NCBI GenBank assembly: GCA_045563135.1
Contig: JBJKUL010000001.1
Coordinates: 682,001 to 746,000 of the forward strand
Source: Actinomarina sp002308095
GTDB taxonomy: Bacteria > Actinomycetota > Acidimicrobiia > Actinomarinales > Actinomarinaceae
DNA: 64,000 nucleotides
Direction of reading: 5' to 3'
In this document: positions 50,063 through 59,050 of the stretch, one piece after another
Position numbering within the stretch: position 1 is the first letter of the stretch
Layout of the letters: the number at the start of each line of letters is the position of its first letter
Made by a program: the position numbers and the translations under genes
Notes under the pieces: model-generated
The model's input: only the letters and a program-made list of their open reading frames with translations
What the model was told of the DNA's origin: nothing
Database searches by the model: none

Positions 50063-51535
50063 GTGGATTTAAAAAAAAGTAGCGGGCTAATTATGCATCC
50101 CACTTCCCTGCCAAGTCAATACGGGATTGGAGACCTCGGACAGAACTCAAGATTATTCATAGATTATTTATACGAAACCAACACCAAAATATGGCAGGTT
50201 TTACCATTAGGGCCAACTGATAAAGTTGAATACTCTCCTTATTCAAGCCCTTCTTCAATCTTGGGAAATATAAATTTACTAGACATCGAGAACTTATCTT
50301 CCATGCCTGAAAAGACATTTGAAAAACCTAAATTTTCGGATAGTTTTGTTGATTACAAAAATGTATATGCATACAAAGAGGAAGTATTAAGAAATATTTC
50401 TAAAGACATAGATATAAATGAACCATATTATCAAAAATTTCTAGAAGATAATATGATACGAGAACATATCGTATTTCTAACTTTAGATAGAGTTAATGAT
50501 AAGAATTGGACTTTATGGGATGATTTCCAAAAGTCATACTCAGAAGAATTATATGAGTACGTGATAAATAAACATCAACTAAGTTTTAAATATAACCTTT
50601 TCTCACAGTATGAATTTTTTCAACAGTGGAACATATTAAAAGATTATGCAAACAATCTTGGAATAAATATTCTTGGTGACATTCCTATTTATGTAAATCA
50701 TAATTCAGCTGATGTTTGGAGTAACGAATCTCTGTTTGATCTTGACAGTAACGGAAATATGTCTTTTGTCTCTGGAGCTGTGCCAGATGACTTCACTGTT
50801 GAAGGCCAAGTCTGGAATACAACACTTTATAACTGGGATAAAAATCTAACTAATAATTATGAATATTGGATAAAAAAACTTCAATACAACCTTGAAAAAG
50901 TTGACTATCTAAGAATTGATCATTTTGTAGGTTTTTTTCAATACTGGGCAATACCCAATAATGAACCTGCATTAAATGGAGAGTGGAGAAAAGGACCTTG
51001 GGAAAGTTTTTTTGAATTAGTAAGTCAAGATGTATCAATGTCGAGGTTATTAGCAGAAGATCTTGGTGTTGTCTTATCCGAAACTGATCAAATTTTAGAT
51101 AAATATGACATACCTGGAATGAAAGTTTTACAGCAAAGAATTCCTTCTAATGATGGTGAGAATGATGAGATACACCCTCATCAATGGAGTAAAAATGTTA
51201 TTGGTTATACGGGTACTCATGATAGTCCGACTATTAAGGAGTGGTTTGAAGAGGCAAATAGTACCCAAATTGAAAGCTTTAAAGAATACAAGAGTAAATT
51301 AAATCAAAGTTTTAATGACGATATTTGGGATTTTATTTCACTAGTTTGGGAATCCCCTTCTCTTTTAGCAGTTACAACTGTACAAGATTTACTAAAACTA
51401 GATAAAACTGCTCGTTTCAACATTCCAGGTACTCAGGAAAATAACTGGTCTTGGAGATTAAATAATTTAAAAGAGCTAGAAAGTACAATAGAAAATCTTA
51501 AGAGTTTAAATGAAAGCAATTCGAGAATTATTTAA
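50063..51535 (+). CDS. malQ: 4-alpha-glucanotransferase (amylomaltase)
   Basis: A 490-residue GH77 enzyme transferring alpha-1,4-glucan segments, releasing glucose and elongating maltodextrins in the cytoplasm. It starts with SSGLIMHPTSLPSQYGIGDL and has WQVLPLGPT, the nucleophile region VDYLRIDHFVGFFQYWAIP, LLAEDLGVV (acid/base Glu) and GYTGTHDSPTIKEW. The start is GTG with GGAAGGG upstream. Divergent from the GH13 gene, so both may share one control region. Its 3' end overlaps the cytochrome gene by four bases. Confidence 0.96.
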   Translation: MDLKKSSGLIMHPTSLPSQYGIGDLGQNSRLFIDYLYETNTKIWQVLPLGPTDKVEYSPYSSPSSILGNINLLDIENLSSMPEKTFEKPKFSDSFVDYKNVYAYKEEVLRNISKDIDINEPYYQKFLEDNMIREHIVFLTLDRVNDKNWTLWDDFQKSYSEELYEYVINKHQLSFKYNLFSQYEFFQQWNILKDYANNLGINILGDIPIYVNHNSADVWSNESLFDLDSNGNMSFVSGAVPDDFTVEGQVWNTTLYNWDKNLTNNYEYWIKKLQYNLEKVDYLRIDHFVGFFQYWAIPNNEPALNGEWRKGPWESFFELVSQDVSMSRLLAEDLGVVLSETDQILDKYDIPGMKVLQQRIPSNDGENDEIHPHQWSKNVIGYTGTHDSPTIKEWFEEANSTQIESFKEYKSKLNQSFNDDIWDFISLVWESPSLLAVTTVQDLLKLDKTARFNIPGTQENNWSWRLNNLKELESTIENLKSLNESNSRII

Positions 51536-51822
51536 TATTGACTTTTTATATATTCTATTACTAAATCTACCTCATTATCAGATAACCTTTGAGCTGGCAT
51601 AGACCCCATGCCTTTTGTAATAGTTTGTACCCAGTAAGAATCTGACATTTGAGCTGCCTTAGAATCAGCTTTTAAGCTTGGCCCTACACGTCCAGATAGA
51701 TCTGACCCATGACAGGCTGAACATCTTGATGTATATATTTCTTCTCCAGAAGTTAATTCGACTACTTCACCAGAAGAACAAGATATAAAGATACCAAATA
51801 ATAAAAATATTATTTTTTTCAA
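51532..51822 (-). CDS. Lipoprotein c-type cytochrome
   Basis: A 96-residue single-heme class I cytochrome c. The N-terminus KKIIFLLFGIFISCSSGEVV is a lipoprotein signal with the lipid-anchored Cys at about 15, so it faces outward from the membrane. The heme-binding site is CSACH near residue 34, and the axial Met is in GMGSMPAQ. A small electron carrier for respiration is likely. The start codon is TTG, four bases after the tatA stop, so both genes form one operon. Confidence 0.9.
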   Translation of the reverse strand: MKKIIFLLFGIFISCSSGEVVELTSGEEIYTSRCSACHGSDLSGRVGPSLKADSKAAQMSDSYWVQTITKGMGSMPAQRLSDNEVDLVIEYIKSQY

Positions 51823-51826
51823 TGTT

Positions 51827-51964
51827 TTATTCTTCTTCTAAACCGGATTTAAATTCTCTTGTTGATTTACCTAATGATTTAGCAAGACCGGGTAAACGTT
51901 TTGCCCCAAATAATAACAATAAGATTGTTAGTATTATTAATAATTCTGGGAGTCCTAATCTCAT
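51827..51964 (-). CDS. tatA: Twin-arginine translocase protein TatA, 45 residues
   Basis: A 45-residue protein: MRLGLPELLIILTILLLLFG, then AKRLPGLAKSLGKSTREFKS and GLEEE. One short hydrophobic helix, the Phe-Gly hinge (FGAKRLPGLAKSLG) and an amphipathic helix are the hallmarks of TatA, which forms the Tat translocation pore. It lacks the long polar tail of typical TatA. A TAGAAT hexamer six bases before the ATG supports the start. Cytochrome c follows after four bases; tatC is not in the window. Confidence 0.88.
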   Translation of the reverse strand: MRLGLPELLIILTILLLLFGAKRLPGLAKSLGKSTREFKSGLEEE

Positions 51965-51970
51965 AAGTTA

Positions 51971-51976
51971 ATTCTA
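51971..51976 (-). promoter_or_regulatory. Putative -10 element of tatA, leaderless type
   Basis: TAGAAT on the minus strand six bases before the ATG at 51964; no ribosome binding site. Confidence 0.45.
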
Positions 51977-51995
51977 CCTAAATATTTAAATTATT

Positions 51996-52895
51996 TTAAG
52001 ATATTGATTTCTTTTGAATAACTGAAATAAGAAAATATCCTATTAACGTGAATAAAACAAAAAATATCAATTCTTCTTGGTACTCCATATTTGGGATGAT
52101 AGGTTGACTTGTAATAACTTCCTCCATACCGTCACTATTTATTCGTGTTTCTAAGGCTTTTCTAAATGGCCAAATCTTTATAAGCGACCCTATAAGAAAC
52201 CCTGATAGCAAAGAAAGTAAGTTCATTTTATAATTTTGAAACAAAAAATGAAGTATCCTGCTAAAAATTATCAATCCAAATATACAACCTAAGGCAAAAA
52301 CAAACAGCGTTCGAATATTAAATTCTTTTATTGCGGTGATAATGTACTCATATTTTGAAAGTAAAAGAAGAATAAAAGATCCACTTATTCCTGGGAGAAT
52401 CATAGCTGTTATTGCTATAGATCCTGTTAAAAAAATATATATATCAGTATCAGGTATCTGAGTTGTATTAGAAAGTGATATTAATGCAGCAATAACAATA
52501 CCAGAAAGAATCCAAATTATCTGCATTGTGTTTAATGGGTTTACATCTTTTATTATTAGGAATGCTGATGATATTATTAAGCCAAAGAAAAATCCCCAAA
52601 TTTTAAATTCATGATTTTCTAGTAAAAAAACAATAACTTGAGCAAGTAATATTACAGAACTTGCAATGCCTAACAGCAAAACTGATAAAAAATTACCATT
52701 TAGGCTTTTCCAGAATACTTTAAAACCATCTTTAAATAAAGTTTTTAGAAGAGATAAATTAATATTTTTTAGGGTGAAAATAAGCTCCTCATAAATACCA
52801 GAAATAAGAGCAATTGTACCACCTGATACCCCTGGGACTATGTCTGCAGCACCCATTGCAACACCTTTAAAATAAAGCCTTAAAATAGAATTCAT
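51996..52895 (-). CDS. DUF368 (PopT-like) polyprenyl-phosphate transporter family protein
   Basis: A 299-residue membrane protein with about eight to nine helices. The two family signatures are visible: GAADIVPGVSGGTIALISG (15-33) and MILPGISGSFILLLLSKYE (in the second half), related by internal repeat. DUF368 proteins have been shown in other bacteria to recycle undecaprenyl phosphate across the membrane for wall synthesis. It follows the antiporter gene without a gap (stop and start adjacent), so they are likely co-transcribed. Confidence 0.85.
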   Translation of the reverse strand: MNSILRLYFKGVAMGAADIVPGVSGGTIALISGIYEELIFTLKNINLSLLKTLFKDGFKVFWKSLNGNFLSVLLLGIASSVILLAQVIVFLLENHEFKIWGFFFGLIISSAFLIIKDVNPLNTMQIIWILSGIVIAALISLSNTTQIPDTDIYIFLTGSIAITAMILPGISGSFILLLLSKYEYIITAIKEFNIRTLFVFALGCIFGLIIFSRILHFLFQNYKMNLLSLLSGFLIGSLIKIWPFRKALETRINSDGMEEVITSQPIIPNMEYQEELIFFVLFTLIGYFLISVIQKKSIS

Positions 52896-54050
52896 TTAGT
52901 TAGCTTTACTGCTTTTACTAAATAATCTAAACATCAAAGGTGAAACTGTAGCAGTAAGTACCGCTAATAAAATAATTTGTTGCTCCAAATTCTTACTTAA
53001 TAAATCAAGCTCAACACCAATTTCAGCCATCGCAATTATGAGACTAAATCTTGCTGATAATAGAAAACCACCTGCAAATATTTTAGAAATTGATATCCTT
53101 GAAAAAATTAAAAGGAGTGAAGGTAAAAGTTTTACAAGTACTGCAATTGCAAAAAGATATAATACGTCAATGTAGAATTCTGTATTTGAAAATAGTGAAA
53201 TATCATAATTTAAACCAATATTTATAAAAAATATAGGGATTAAGAATCCATATGAAAAACCTTTAAGACTACTTTCCAAGCTTCCCCTGTTTGGAAAAAC
53301 AAAAGCGAAAAGTGTTCCAGCTAAAAATGCTCCAAGTATTGCTTCTATGTCAAAAAGGACAGCTATTCCGACTAATGCCAGCATTAAAGCTAGAGAACTT
53401 CTTATGCCTAGTTCTTCAGGGTCATTTCCATCAAACATTCTGGAAAATAATTGAGGATTCCACCAAGCTAATCTTCTTAAAATACGAAGTAGGAAAATAA
53501 CAATAGCAAAGTAAAGGATAATATTTAGATTTGATATAGAAAAACCATTGGATTTAACAACAGAAGCATAAACAGTAGCAGCTAAAAGGGTTAAGATATC
53601 GGCAAGTAAAGCAATAATGAACAGCATTTGCCCATAATTAGACTTAATTGTGTCATCACTCCTCAGTACAGATATAACAATATCAACGCTTGTTGTGCAC
53701 AATACTAATGCGAGGAATATTGGATACTCTAACTCAGTAATTATTAAAAAAGATACCGCTACAGTAGATAGGTATACAACAATAGGTAACGCTAAAGTTC
53801 TAATTCCCTTTTCCCTAAAAGTATCAAGTTCAATTTCAAAACCTGATAAAAACATAAGAAGGAGGAATCCTAATACTGCAAGTCCTGAAATAAATTCAGA
53901 TGGAGAAACTAGGTGCAGAACAGGACCAACAATTATTCCAAAAGCAATTTCAAGAACAATAGAAGGGACTTTTAACCTAGACCCAACTAATGGTAGTAAG
54001 AATGCACCAAGGGAGATTACAACTAAGGAAATAGCATCAAAACTTTCCAT
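52896..54050 (-). CDS. CPA2 (Kef-type) cation/proton antiporter
   Basis: A 384-residue membrane protein with about 11-12 helices of the monovalent cation:proton antiporter-2 family. Diagnostic segments are PSIVLEIAFGIIVGPVLHLV, FLLLMFLSGFEIELDTF, and the ion-site helix GAFLAGTLFAFVFP. The start is taken at ATG 54050 (MESFDAISLVVIS), eight bases after the stop of the RCK gene, with AGGA upstream; a longer reading from 54134 would add 28 polar residues within that gene. The RCK/USP protein upstream is its probable regulatory subunit. Confidence 0.9.
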   Translation of the reverse strand: MESFDAISLVVISLGAFLLPLVGSRLKVPSIVLEIAFGIIVGPVLHLVSPSEFISGLAVLGFLLLMFLSGFEIELDTFREKGIRTLALPIVVYLSTVAVSFLIITELEYPIFLALVLCTTSVDIVISVLRSDDTIKSNYGQMLFIIALLADILTLLAATVYASVVKSNGFSISNLNIILYFAIVIFLLRILRRLAWWNPQLFSRMFDGNDPEELGIRSSLALMLALVGIAVLFDIEAILGAFLAGTLFAFVFPNRGSLESSLKGFSYGFLIPIFFINIGLNYDISLFSNTEFYIDVLYLFAIAVLVKLLPSLLLIFSRISISKIFAGGFLLSARFSLIIAMAEIGVELDLLSKNLEQQIILLAVLTATVSPLMFRLFSKSSKAN

Positions 54051-54057
54051 AAATTTC

Positions 54058-55461
54058 CTAGTTAGGGATGTAAAGAACTGACGATGATGAGTTTTGAGAA
54101 ATATATTCTGTAGTTTTCTTAATTTGCCAACCATTAGCTTGATGATGACCTATTACTGAGAGGTCGAACTTATCAGTTAAGGAAGTAAAAATTTTAGCCT
54201 CATTACCTTCTTCAGATAAAATTTCAAGTTGAACCTCATTAGACAGTGCCGCATCTTGTATTTTTTGGATAATTGAGTTCTTAGACTCTGTATTTTCATG
54301 AGAGATAAATTTAGGTTGATCAATTAGAACACTGTAAGTTTTAGCATTCAAAGTAGATGCCAAATCAAAAGAAATTGTTGTGGGACTATTTTCAGAAAAA
54401 TCAGAATTTGCCAAAAAACCAATTTTATTAATTGGCGTTGTCCCTCTCGAAAACATTATTGGAATAGAGTTTTTATTCGAAAAACTAACATATGAACGAA
54501 TAGTAGAAATCTTAACTTCAGAATCGATAGGTATAATTAATGTACCTATCGATAGTTCATCTAGTTTTGTTTCTATTTCTTTCAAAGAATTCTTTTGAAT
54601 GTTCACGGTTCTAAATTTTTGATCTTTCAATATAGCCTCAAAAGTTGTCTCATCAGTTTCTTTTGAGTCAGCAAATATGCTTTCTTGAGACAGGATTACC
54701 AACTCTTCCGCTTTAGTGTTTCGGGTATAAAATTCAGCTTCAGTGAGATTAACGAGTTGATCTTCAGAGTTAATTATAATTGCTGTATTTTTTCCAAACT
54801 CTAGTGGAAATCGTGATTCTGAACCAGAAAATAGTTTAATAACATTTCCAAAAGCTCCAGACTGCAAAACAACTGTAACAAGGTCCCCAGTTTGTAGCTC
54901 TGTGTCACCGTGAGGAATTACAACATTACCTTTTCTGAAAAGTGCACCAACAATAAAGTAATCAGATCCTATTTCTTTTAATTTTTTGCCCCTTACAGGA
55001 CTGTCAGCATTAACTTCAAGCTCTATGGCTTCAGCACGGCCTCCTGCAAACGCTTGTGAGACCACTCTTCTTGGTTCTAGAATGTGCTCAAATCTTCTAG
55101 CTAGTAAAATATCAGGATCAACTAACTCTACATCTAATTCTTTATAATTTTTTTCATTTTGCTCCTCGTTAAGGACTGAAGAAAGTCTAGATATTTTATG
55201 ACTTTTAGCTAATTTCAATATTTCTAAATTTACTTCATCACTTAGAGTTAAAGTTATTAGTGCACTTGCAGATTCAATTCCAGCTTTCTTTAAGACTAGT
55301 GTTGAAGTACCATCTCCCTGATATTTTTCAATTTGCCTATTTGGATTAAAATTTCTGAGTTTGTCTTGATCCATATCTATAACAGACACACTCCAGCCAG
55401 TGCTAATTCTATTGATTAATTCTTTAGCTTCACCATGTGCGCCTACAATTATTACTTTCAC
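54058..55461 (-). CDS. RCK (TrkA) regulator with C-terminal USP-like domains
   Basis: A cytoplasmic protein of about 467 residues. From the GTG at 55461: TrkA-N NAD-binding domain (VKVIIVGAHGEAKELINRI, then SASALITLTLSDEVNLEILK), TrkA-C domain (AIELEVNADSPVRGKKLKEI), then two regions resembling universal-stress/ATP-binding folds, ending LSVIGHHQANGWQIKKTTEY. It probably gates the antiporter encoded downstream by sensing nucleotides. The GTG start is favoured by the MKVIIVG-like N-terminus and a CATAAT hexamer seven bases before it; an in-frame ATG-type reading from 55500 would add 13 residues. Confidence 0.8.
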   Translation of the reverse strand: MKVIIVGAHGEAKELINRISTGWSVSVIDMDQDKLRNFNPNRQIEKYQGDGTSTLVLKKAGIESASALITLTLSDEVNLEILKLAKSHKISRLSSVLNEEQNEKNYKELDVELVDPDILLARRFEHILEPRRVVSQAFAGGRAEAIELEVNADSPVRGKKLKEIGSDYFIVGALFRKGNVVIPHGDTELQTGDLVTVVLQSGAFGNVIKLFSGSESRFPLEFGKNTAIIINSEDQLVNLTEAEFYTRNTKAEELVILSQESIFADSKETDETTFEAILKDQKFRTVNIQKNSLKEIETKLDELSIGTLIIPIDSEVKISTIRSYVSFSNKNSIPIMFSRGTTPINKIGFLANSDFSENSPTTISFDLASTLNAKTYSVLIDQPKFISHENTESKNSIIQKIQDAALSNEVQLEILSEEGNEAKIFTSLTDKFDLSVIGHHQANGWQIKKTTEYISQNSSSSVLYIPN

Positions 55462-55500
55462 GTGCTTTATTATGTCACAAAATGAATATTCATAAAGCAC
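55462..55500. repeat. 9-base perfect inverted repeat spanning the promoter of the RCK gene
   Basis: Arms GTGCTTTAT (55462-55470) and ATAAAGCAC (55492-55500) flank 21 bases that contain most of the putative -10 element; the left arm ends one base before the GTG start codon of the RCK gene. The position suits an operator or a start-codon-sequestering hairpin. Confidence 0.5.
55469..55474 (-). promoter_or_regulatory. Putative -10 element of the RCK gene
   Basis: CATAAT on the minus strand seven bases before the GTG at 55461, inside an inverted repeat; no ribosome binding site. Confidence 0.4.
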
Positions 55501-55638
55501 TACTTAAAAAATATTAAATAGAAAACACCAATGATTATGCAGTGAAATAGGATTATTTGAGTATTTTATTGTTTTTTTTAACTTTAATCAGGGTAATTAA
55601 GGACTGATCAGGCAGATTATAATCTTTAAAGTTGATAA

Positions 55639-56730
55639 CTAAACATTAAACAGGAAATGCATTACGTCACCATCTTGAACAATGTATTCTTTCCCCTCTG
55701 ATCGTAACTTACCAACTTCTTTTGCACCTTTTTCTCCACCATTCTTAATATATTCTTCGTATGAAACTGTTTCAGCCCTAATAAATCCTTTTTCAAAATC
55801 TCCATGGATTCTACCGGCTGCCTGAGGTGCAGTATCCCCAATATTAATTGTCCAAGCACGCACCTCTTGAGGTCCAGCTGTAAAATATGTTTGCAATCCT
55901 AATAATTTGTAACCAGCTCTTATAAGCTTATCAAGACCAGACTCGTTTTGACCTAGCTCTAACAAGAATTCTTTTTTTTCTTCTTCATCTAACTCAGAAA
56001 TCTCTGCTTCAATATCTGCACAAATAGCCACCACCTGAGCATTTTCAGTGCTTGCCATATCTACAATTGCCTTAAGATGCGGATTGTTATCGAAACCTCC
56101 CTCGCTAACGTTTGCTACATACAAAACAGGTTTTGCAGTTAGTAGCTGAAATCCCTTTAATATTTTTGTTTCCTCTTCGTTGAAGTTAAGAGAACGAACA
56201 CTGTGACCCTCTTCTAATACAGGCAGTATTTTTTCTATTAACTCACGTGATGGCATGCCTTCCTTTTGACCAGATTTTGTATTCTTAAGGGCTTTTTCGT
56301 ATAACTTTTCAACTGATGCTAAGTCAGCTAATACCAACTCTGTATTTATTATTTCCATATCATCGATTGGAGAGACTTTGCCTGCTACATGTACTACGTC
56401 ATCATTTTCAAATGCTCTTACTACATGAACTATTGCGTCTGTTTCCCTAATATTCGTAAGAAACTGATTACCTAAACCCTCTCCTTTTGATGCTCCTTCA
56501 ACCAAACCAGCTATATCTACAAACTCCATCGTCGTTGGCAATATTTTCTTCGGATTTACTAAATCAGCAAGTTCTTGAAGTCGTGGATCATTAATAGGCA
56601 CAATGCCAACATTGGGTTCAATTGTGCAAAAAGGATAATTTTCTGACTCTATTCCAGCTTGAGTAAGTGCATTAAATAAAGTAGATTTGCCAACATTTGG
56701 AAGACCAACAATTCCACATTTAAATCCCAT
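55639..56730 (-). CDS. ychF: Redox-regulated ATPase YchF (OLA1-like)
   Basis: A 363-residue Obg-related P-loop protein that prefers ATP. G1 is GIVGLPNVGKSTLFNALTQA, G3 FVDIAGLVEGASKGEGLGNQ, the G4 equivalent PVLYVANVSEGG (Asn-Val-Ser in place of NKxD, as expected for YchF), and the C-terminal TGS domain includes FTAGPQEVRAWTI and VQDGDVMHFLFNV. It associates with ribosomes and stress responses in other bacteria. Monocistronic. Confidence 0.96.
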   Translation of the reverse strand: MGFKCGIVGLPNVGKSTLFNALTQAGIESENYPFCTIEPNVGIVPINDPRLQELADLVNPKKILPTTMEFVDIAGLVEGASKGEGLGNQFLTNIRETDAIVHVVRAFENDDVVHVAGKVSPIDDMEIINTELVLADLASVEKLYEKALKNTKSGQKEGMPSRELIEKILPVLEEGHSVRSLNFNEEETKILKGFQLLTAKPVLYVANVSEGGFDNNPHLKAIVDMASTENAQVVAICADIEAEISELDEEEKKEFLLELGQNESGLDKLIRAGYKLLGLQTYFTAGPQEVRAWTINIGDTAPQAAGRIHGDFEKGFIRAETVSYEEYIKNGGEKGAKEVGKLRSEGKEYIVQDGDVMHFLFNV

Positions 56731-56852
56731 ATTTACCTACGTATATAATTTTTTCAAACATAGATAGAATATAGTCAGTTAAATATTTAATTTTTCTAAT
56801 TCTTTCCGACAACTTTGTTTATCTTCTATTAAAGTTTTTTTAGAGGGGGAAT

Positions 56853-58160
56853 ATGACTGAAAAAAATAATAAAAAGACTATCTTTGGGTGGAGCTTGTAT
56901 GATTGGGCTAAATCCGCTTATGAAACAACCACTCTTGGAGCAATTCTTCCTGTTTATTTTGTAAGCGTTGTTGTACCTGAAGAGGGATTTAATTTTAGAG
57001 GTAACCTTTACACTGGTGCTGAAGTATGGGGTTTTGCAATTGGTTCAGCTTTATTTATATTTTTTCTAATAATGCCAACCATCGGAGCTATAGGAGATTT
57101 ATCAGGTAATAGAATGAGACTTTTTAAAATCTTTGCTTATGGTGGAGCTATATTCTCATCTACGTTTTATTTTGCCACTTCGGGAGATGTGATTTTTACT
57201 TTAGCTATTTATTTCATGGCACAATTTGGGGCTACTGGATCCAATGTTTTTTATGACAGTGTATTGAAAGATATAACGACAGAAGACACCATCGATGCTG
57301 TGTCTGCAAGAGGATATGCTCTCGGCTATCTGGGCGGCGGGTTACAACTAGTTCTCTCTCTTGCATTAATTCAATTAGGACCAGATATGCTTGGAATTGA
57401 GACTGAAATGGCTTCCAGAATTGCAATATCATCTGCAGGACTCTGGTGGTTAATATTCTCTTTTATGAGCTTCTCACGAATGAAAATTACTGAAAATAAA
57501 CCGGAAATATCAAGTGGAAATGTATTTGCGAATGCATACACAAAAAACTTCAAAACACTTAAAAAGATTAGAAGATTTCCCTTTCTTATGTATTTTTTAA
57601 TTGCATATTTGTTTTATTGGGATGGGCTACAAACAGTAATAAATATGTCGGCAGCATTTTTTACAGAAGTTATTCTTCTTGATCAGACTCAAATCATAAT
57701 TGTTTTTATAGTTGTTCAGTTTGTAGCTTATTTTGGTGCAAAATTAGCTGGCGTAATGGCTAAAAAAATTGGTCAAAAAAATACTCTGTATTACACAATG
57801 TTTCTGATATTTATCGTTGGTAATGCTGCAGCATTTGTGCCAGAAAAACAATTTTTACCTGTTATTGGGCTAGGGGTATTCACTGCTATGGGAATGGGTG
57901 GTTTACAGTCCGTTAGTAGAAGTGTCTATGCCTCAATGCTACCAAAAGGTGCTGAGGGTGAATTCATGGGTTTCTTTTCAGTTTTATCTAGATTCTCAGC
58001 TATTTGGGGTCCATTAATTTATAGCTACGTTAGTGCAACAACTGGAAATCCTAGATTGTCATTACCTGTTATTACATCTTTCTTTGTAATTGGATTTTTA
58101 ATTCTGAGAAAAGTTGATATGGATAAAACAATAACTGAAGAAGAGTGGGCTGCTATTTAA
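56853..58160 (+). CDS. UMF1/Atg22-type MFS transporter (copy 1)
   Basis: A 435-residue membrane protein with about 12 helices of the UMF1 (Atg22-like) branch of the major facilitator superfamily. FGWSLYDWAKSAYETTTLGA and AISARGYALGYLGGG-like VSARGYALGYLGGGLQ are the family marks; the Atg22 relatives export amino acids. An AGAGGGGG ribosome binding site precedes the ATG. A second member is encoded at 60.2 kb. Substrate unknown. Its end overlaps folD by eight bases. Confidence 0.88.
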   Translation: MTEKNNKKTIFGWSLYDWAKSAYETTTLGAILPVYFVSVVVPEEGFNFRGNLYTGAEVWGFAIGSALFIFFLIMPTIGAIGDLSGNRMRLFKIFAYGGAIFSSTFYFATSGDVIFTLAIYFMAQFGATGSNVFYDSVLKDITTEDTIDAVSARGYALGYLGGGLQLVLSLALIQLGPDMLGIETEMASRIAISSAGLWWLIFSFMSFSRMKITENKPEISSGNVFANAYTKNFKTLKKIRRFPFLMYFLIAYLFYWDGLQTVINMSAAFFTEVILLDQTQIIIVFIVVQFVAYFGAKLAGVMAKKIGQKNTLYYTMFLIFIVGNAAAFVPEKQFLPVIGLGVFTAMGMGGLQSVSRSVYASMLPKGAEGEFMGFFSVLSRFSAIWGPLIYSYVSATTGNPRLSLPVITSFFVIGFLILRKVDMDKTITEEEWAAI

Positions 58161-58989
58161 TTAGCTTTCCTAAGTTAGAATACAAAGCTGAAACAGTTAT
58201 TGGACCAACTCCACCAGGAAATGGTGACCTACTAGATAAATAGTTGTCTAATCCAGTGGTGTCAACATCACCACTATTTTTACCATTATTGTTTGAAATG
58301 CCTACGTCGATAACAATACTGTCCTCTTTAAAATCTTCTTTTGAAAACAAATTACTATTTCCAACTGCTGAAATAAAAATATCAGCTTGTTTAGTGAAAT
58401 TTTTTAAATTAGTTGTTTTGCTGTGAATCACTGTAACGTTAGCATTGTATTTCTTATTACTTAAAAGTTTAGATAGTGGTGAGCTAACTAATCTTGATCT
58501 GCCTGCTATTACAATATTTTTGTCTTCTGTTGTGATGTTGTAAAATTTTAAAAGTTCTAGGACAGCAAGAGAGGTTGCAGGAATGATTTTGTAATTTTCA
58601 GTGTACAGATAGCCAAGATTGTGCGTTGTTAATCCATCAACATCTAAATTGGAGGGTATTAGATTCACAATCTCTTCGAAATTAAGTTGAGATGGTAAAG
58701 GAAGTTGAACTATTATTCCCTGTGACGTTTTTTTTGAACTTTCGATAACTAACAAAACATCTTCAGATGAGGAATCATCGGGCAATTTAACCCAATTAAA
58801 ATTTACACCTAGTTCTTTTGCTTTATCTTCTTTTCTAGAAACATATAATAAAGAGGCAGGGTTGTCTCCTACTGTTATAGCAGTAAGAGTTGGCGAATTA
58901 CCATTTTTGTTTATATAGGTTTGTATATTTTTTTTTGTAACTTCATCCAATAGATTTGCTACAGGCTGACCATACAATATTTGTTCCAT
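58153..58989 (-). CDS. folD: Bifunctional methylene-THF dehydrogenase / cyclohydrolase FolD
   Basis: A 278-residue FolD that interconverts 5,10-methylene-THF and 10-formyl-THF. Catalytic Lys is in LLYVSRKEDKAKELGV; GIIVQLPLPSQL and LDVDGLTTHNLGYL are conserved. The usual PCTP motif is PATS, and the NADP motif is IAGRSRLVSSPLSKLL; the C-terminus SPFPGGVGPITVSAL is standard. The replaced PCTP segment shows some divergence but all main motifs align. Monocistronic, convergent to the MFS gene. Confidence 0.93.
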   Translation of the reverse strand: MEQILYGQPVANLLDEVTKKNIQTYINKNGNSPTLTAITVGDNPASLLYVSRKEDKAKELGVNFNWVKLPDDSSSEDVLLVIESSKKTSQGIIVQLPLPSQLNFEEIVNLIPSNLDVDGLTTHNLGYLYTENYKIIPATSLAVLELLKFYNITTEDKNIVIAGRSRLVSSPLSKLLSNKKYNANVTVIHSKTTNLKNFTKQADIFISAVGNSNLFSKEDFKEDSIVIDVGISNNNGKNSGDVDTTGLDNYLSSRSPFPGGVGPITVSALYSNLGKLIK

Positions 58990-59038
58990 ATTGCTACAGT
59001 TTAATAAGACTCAACCATAGTTTTTAATTAAATATGAT

Positions 59039-59044
59039 TAATAT
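59039..59044 (+). promoter_or_regulatory. Putative -10 element of the aspartate-type aminotransferase gene
   Basis: TAATAT six bases before the ATG at 59051; no ribosome binding site. Confidence 0.4.
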
Positions 59045-59050
59045 AACATT

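Noticed and set aside
55501..55638. Small gene or terminator in the 138-base gap before the ychF stop
   Set aside because: Short open frames here lack promoter spacing, ribosome binding sites and recognisable sequence; no stable stem with a T-run was found.
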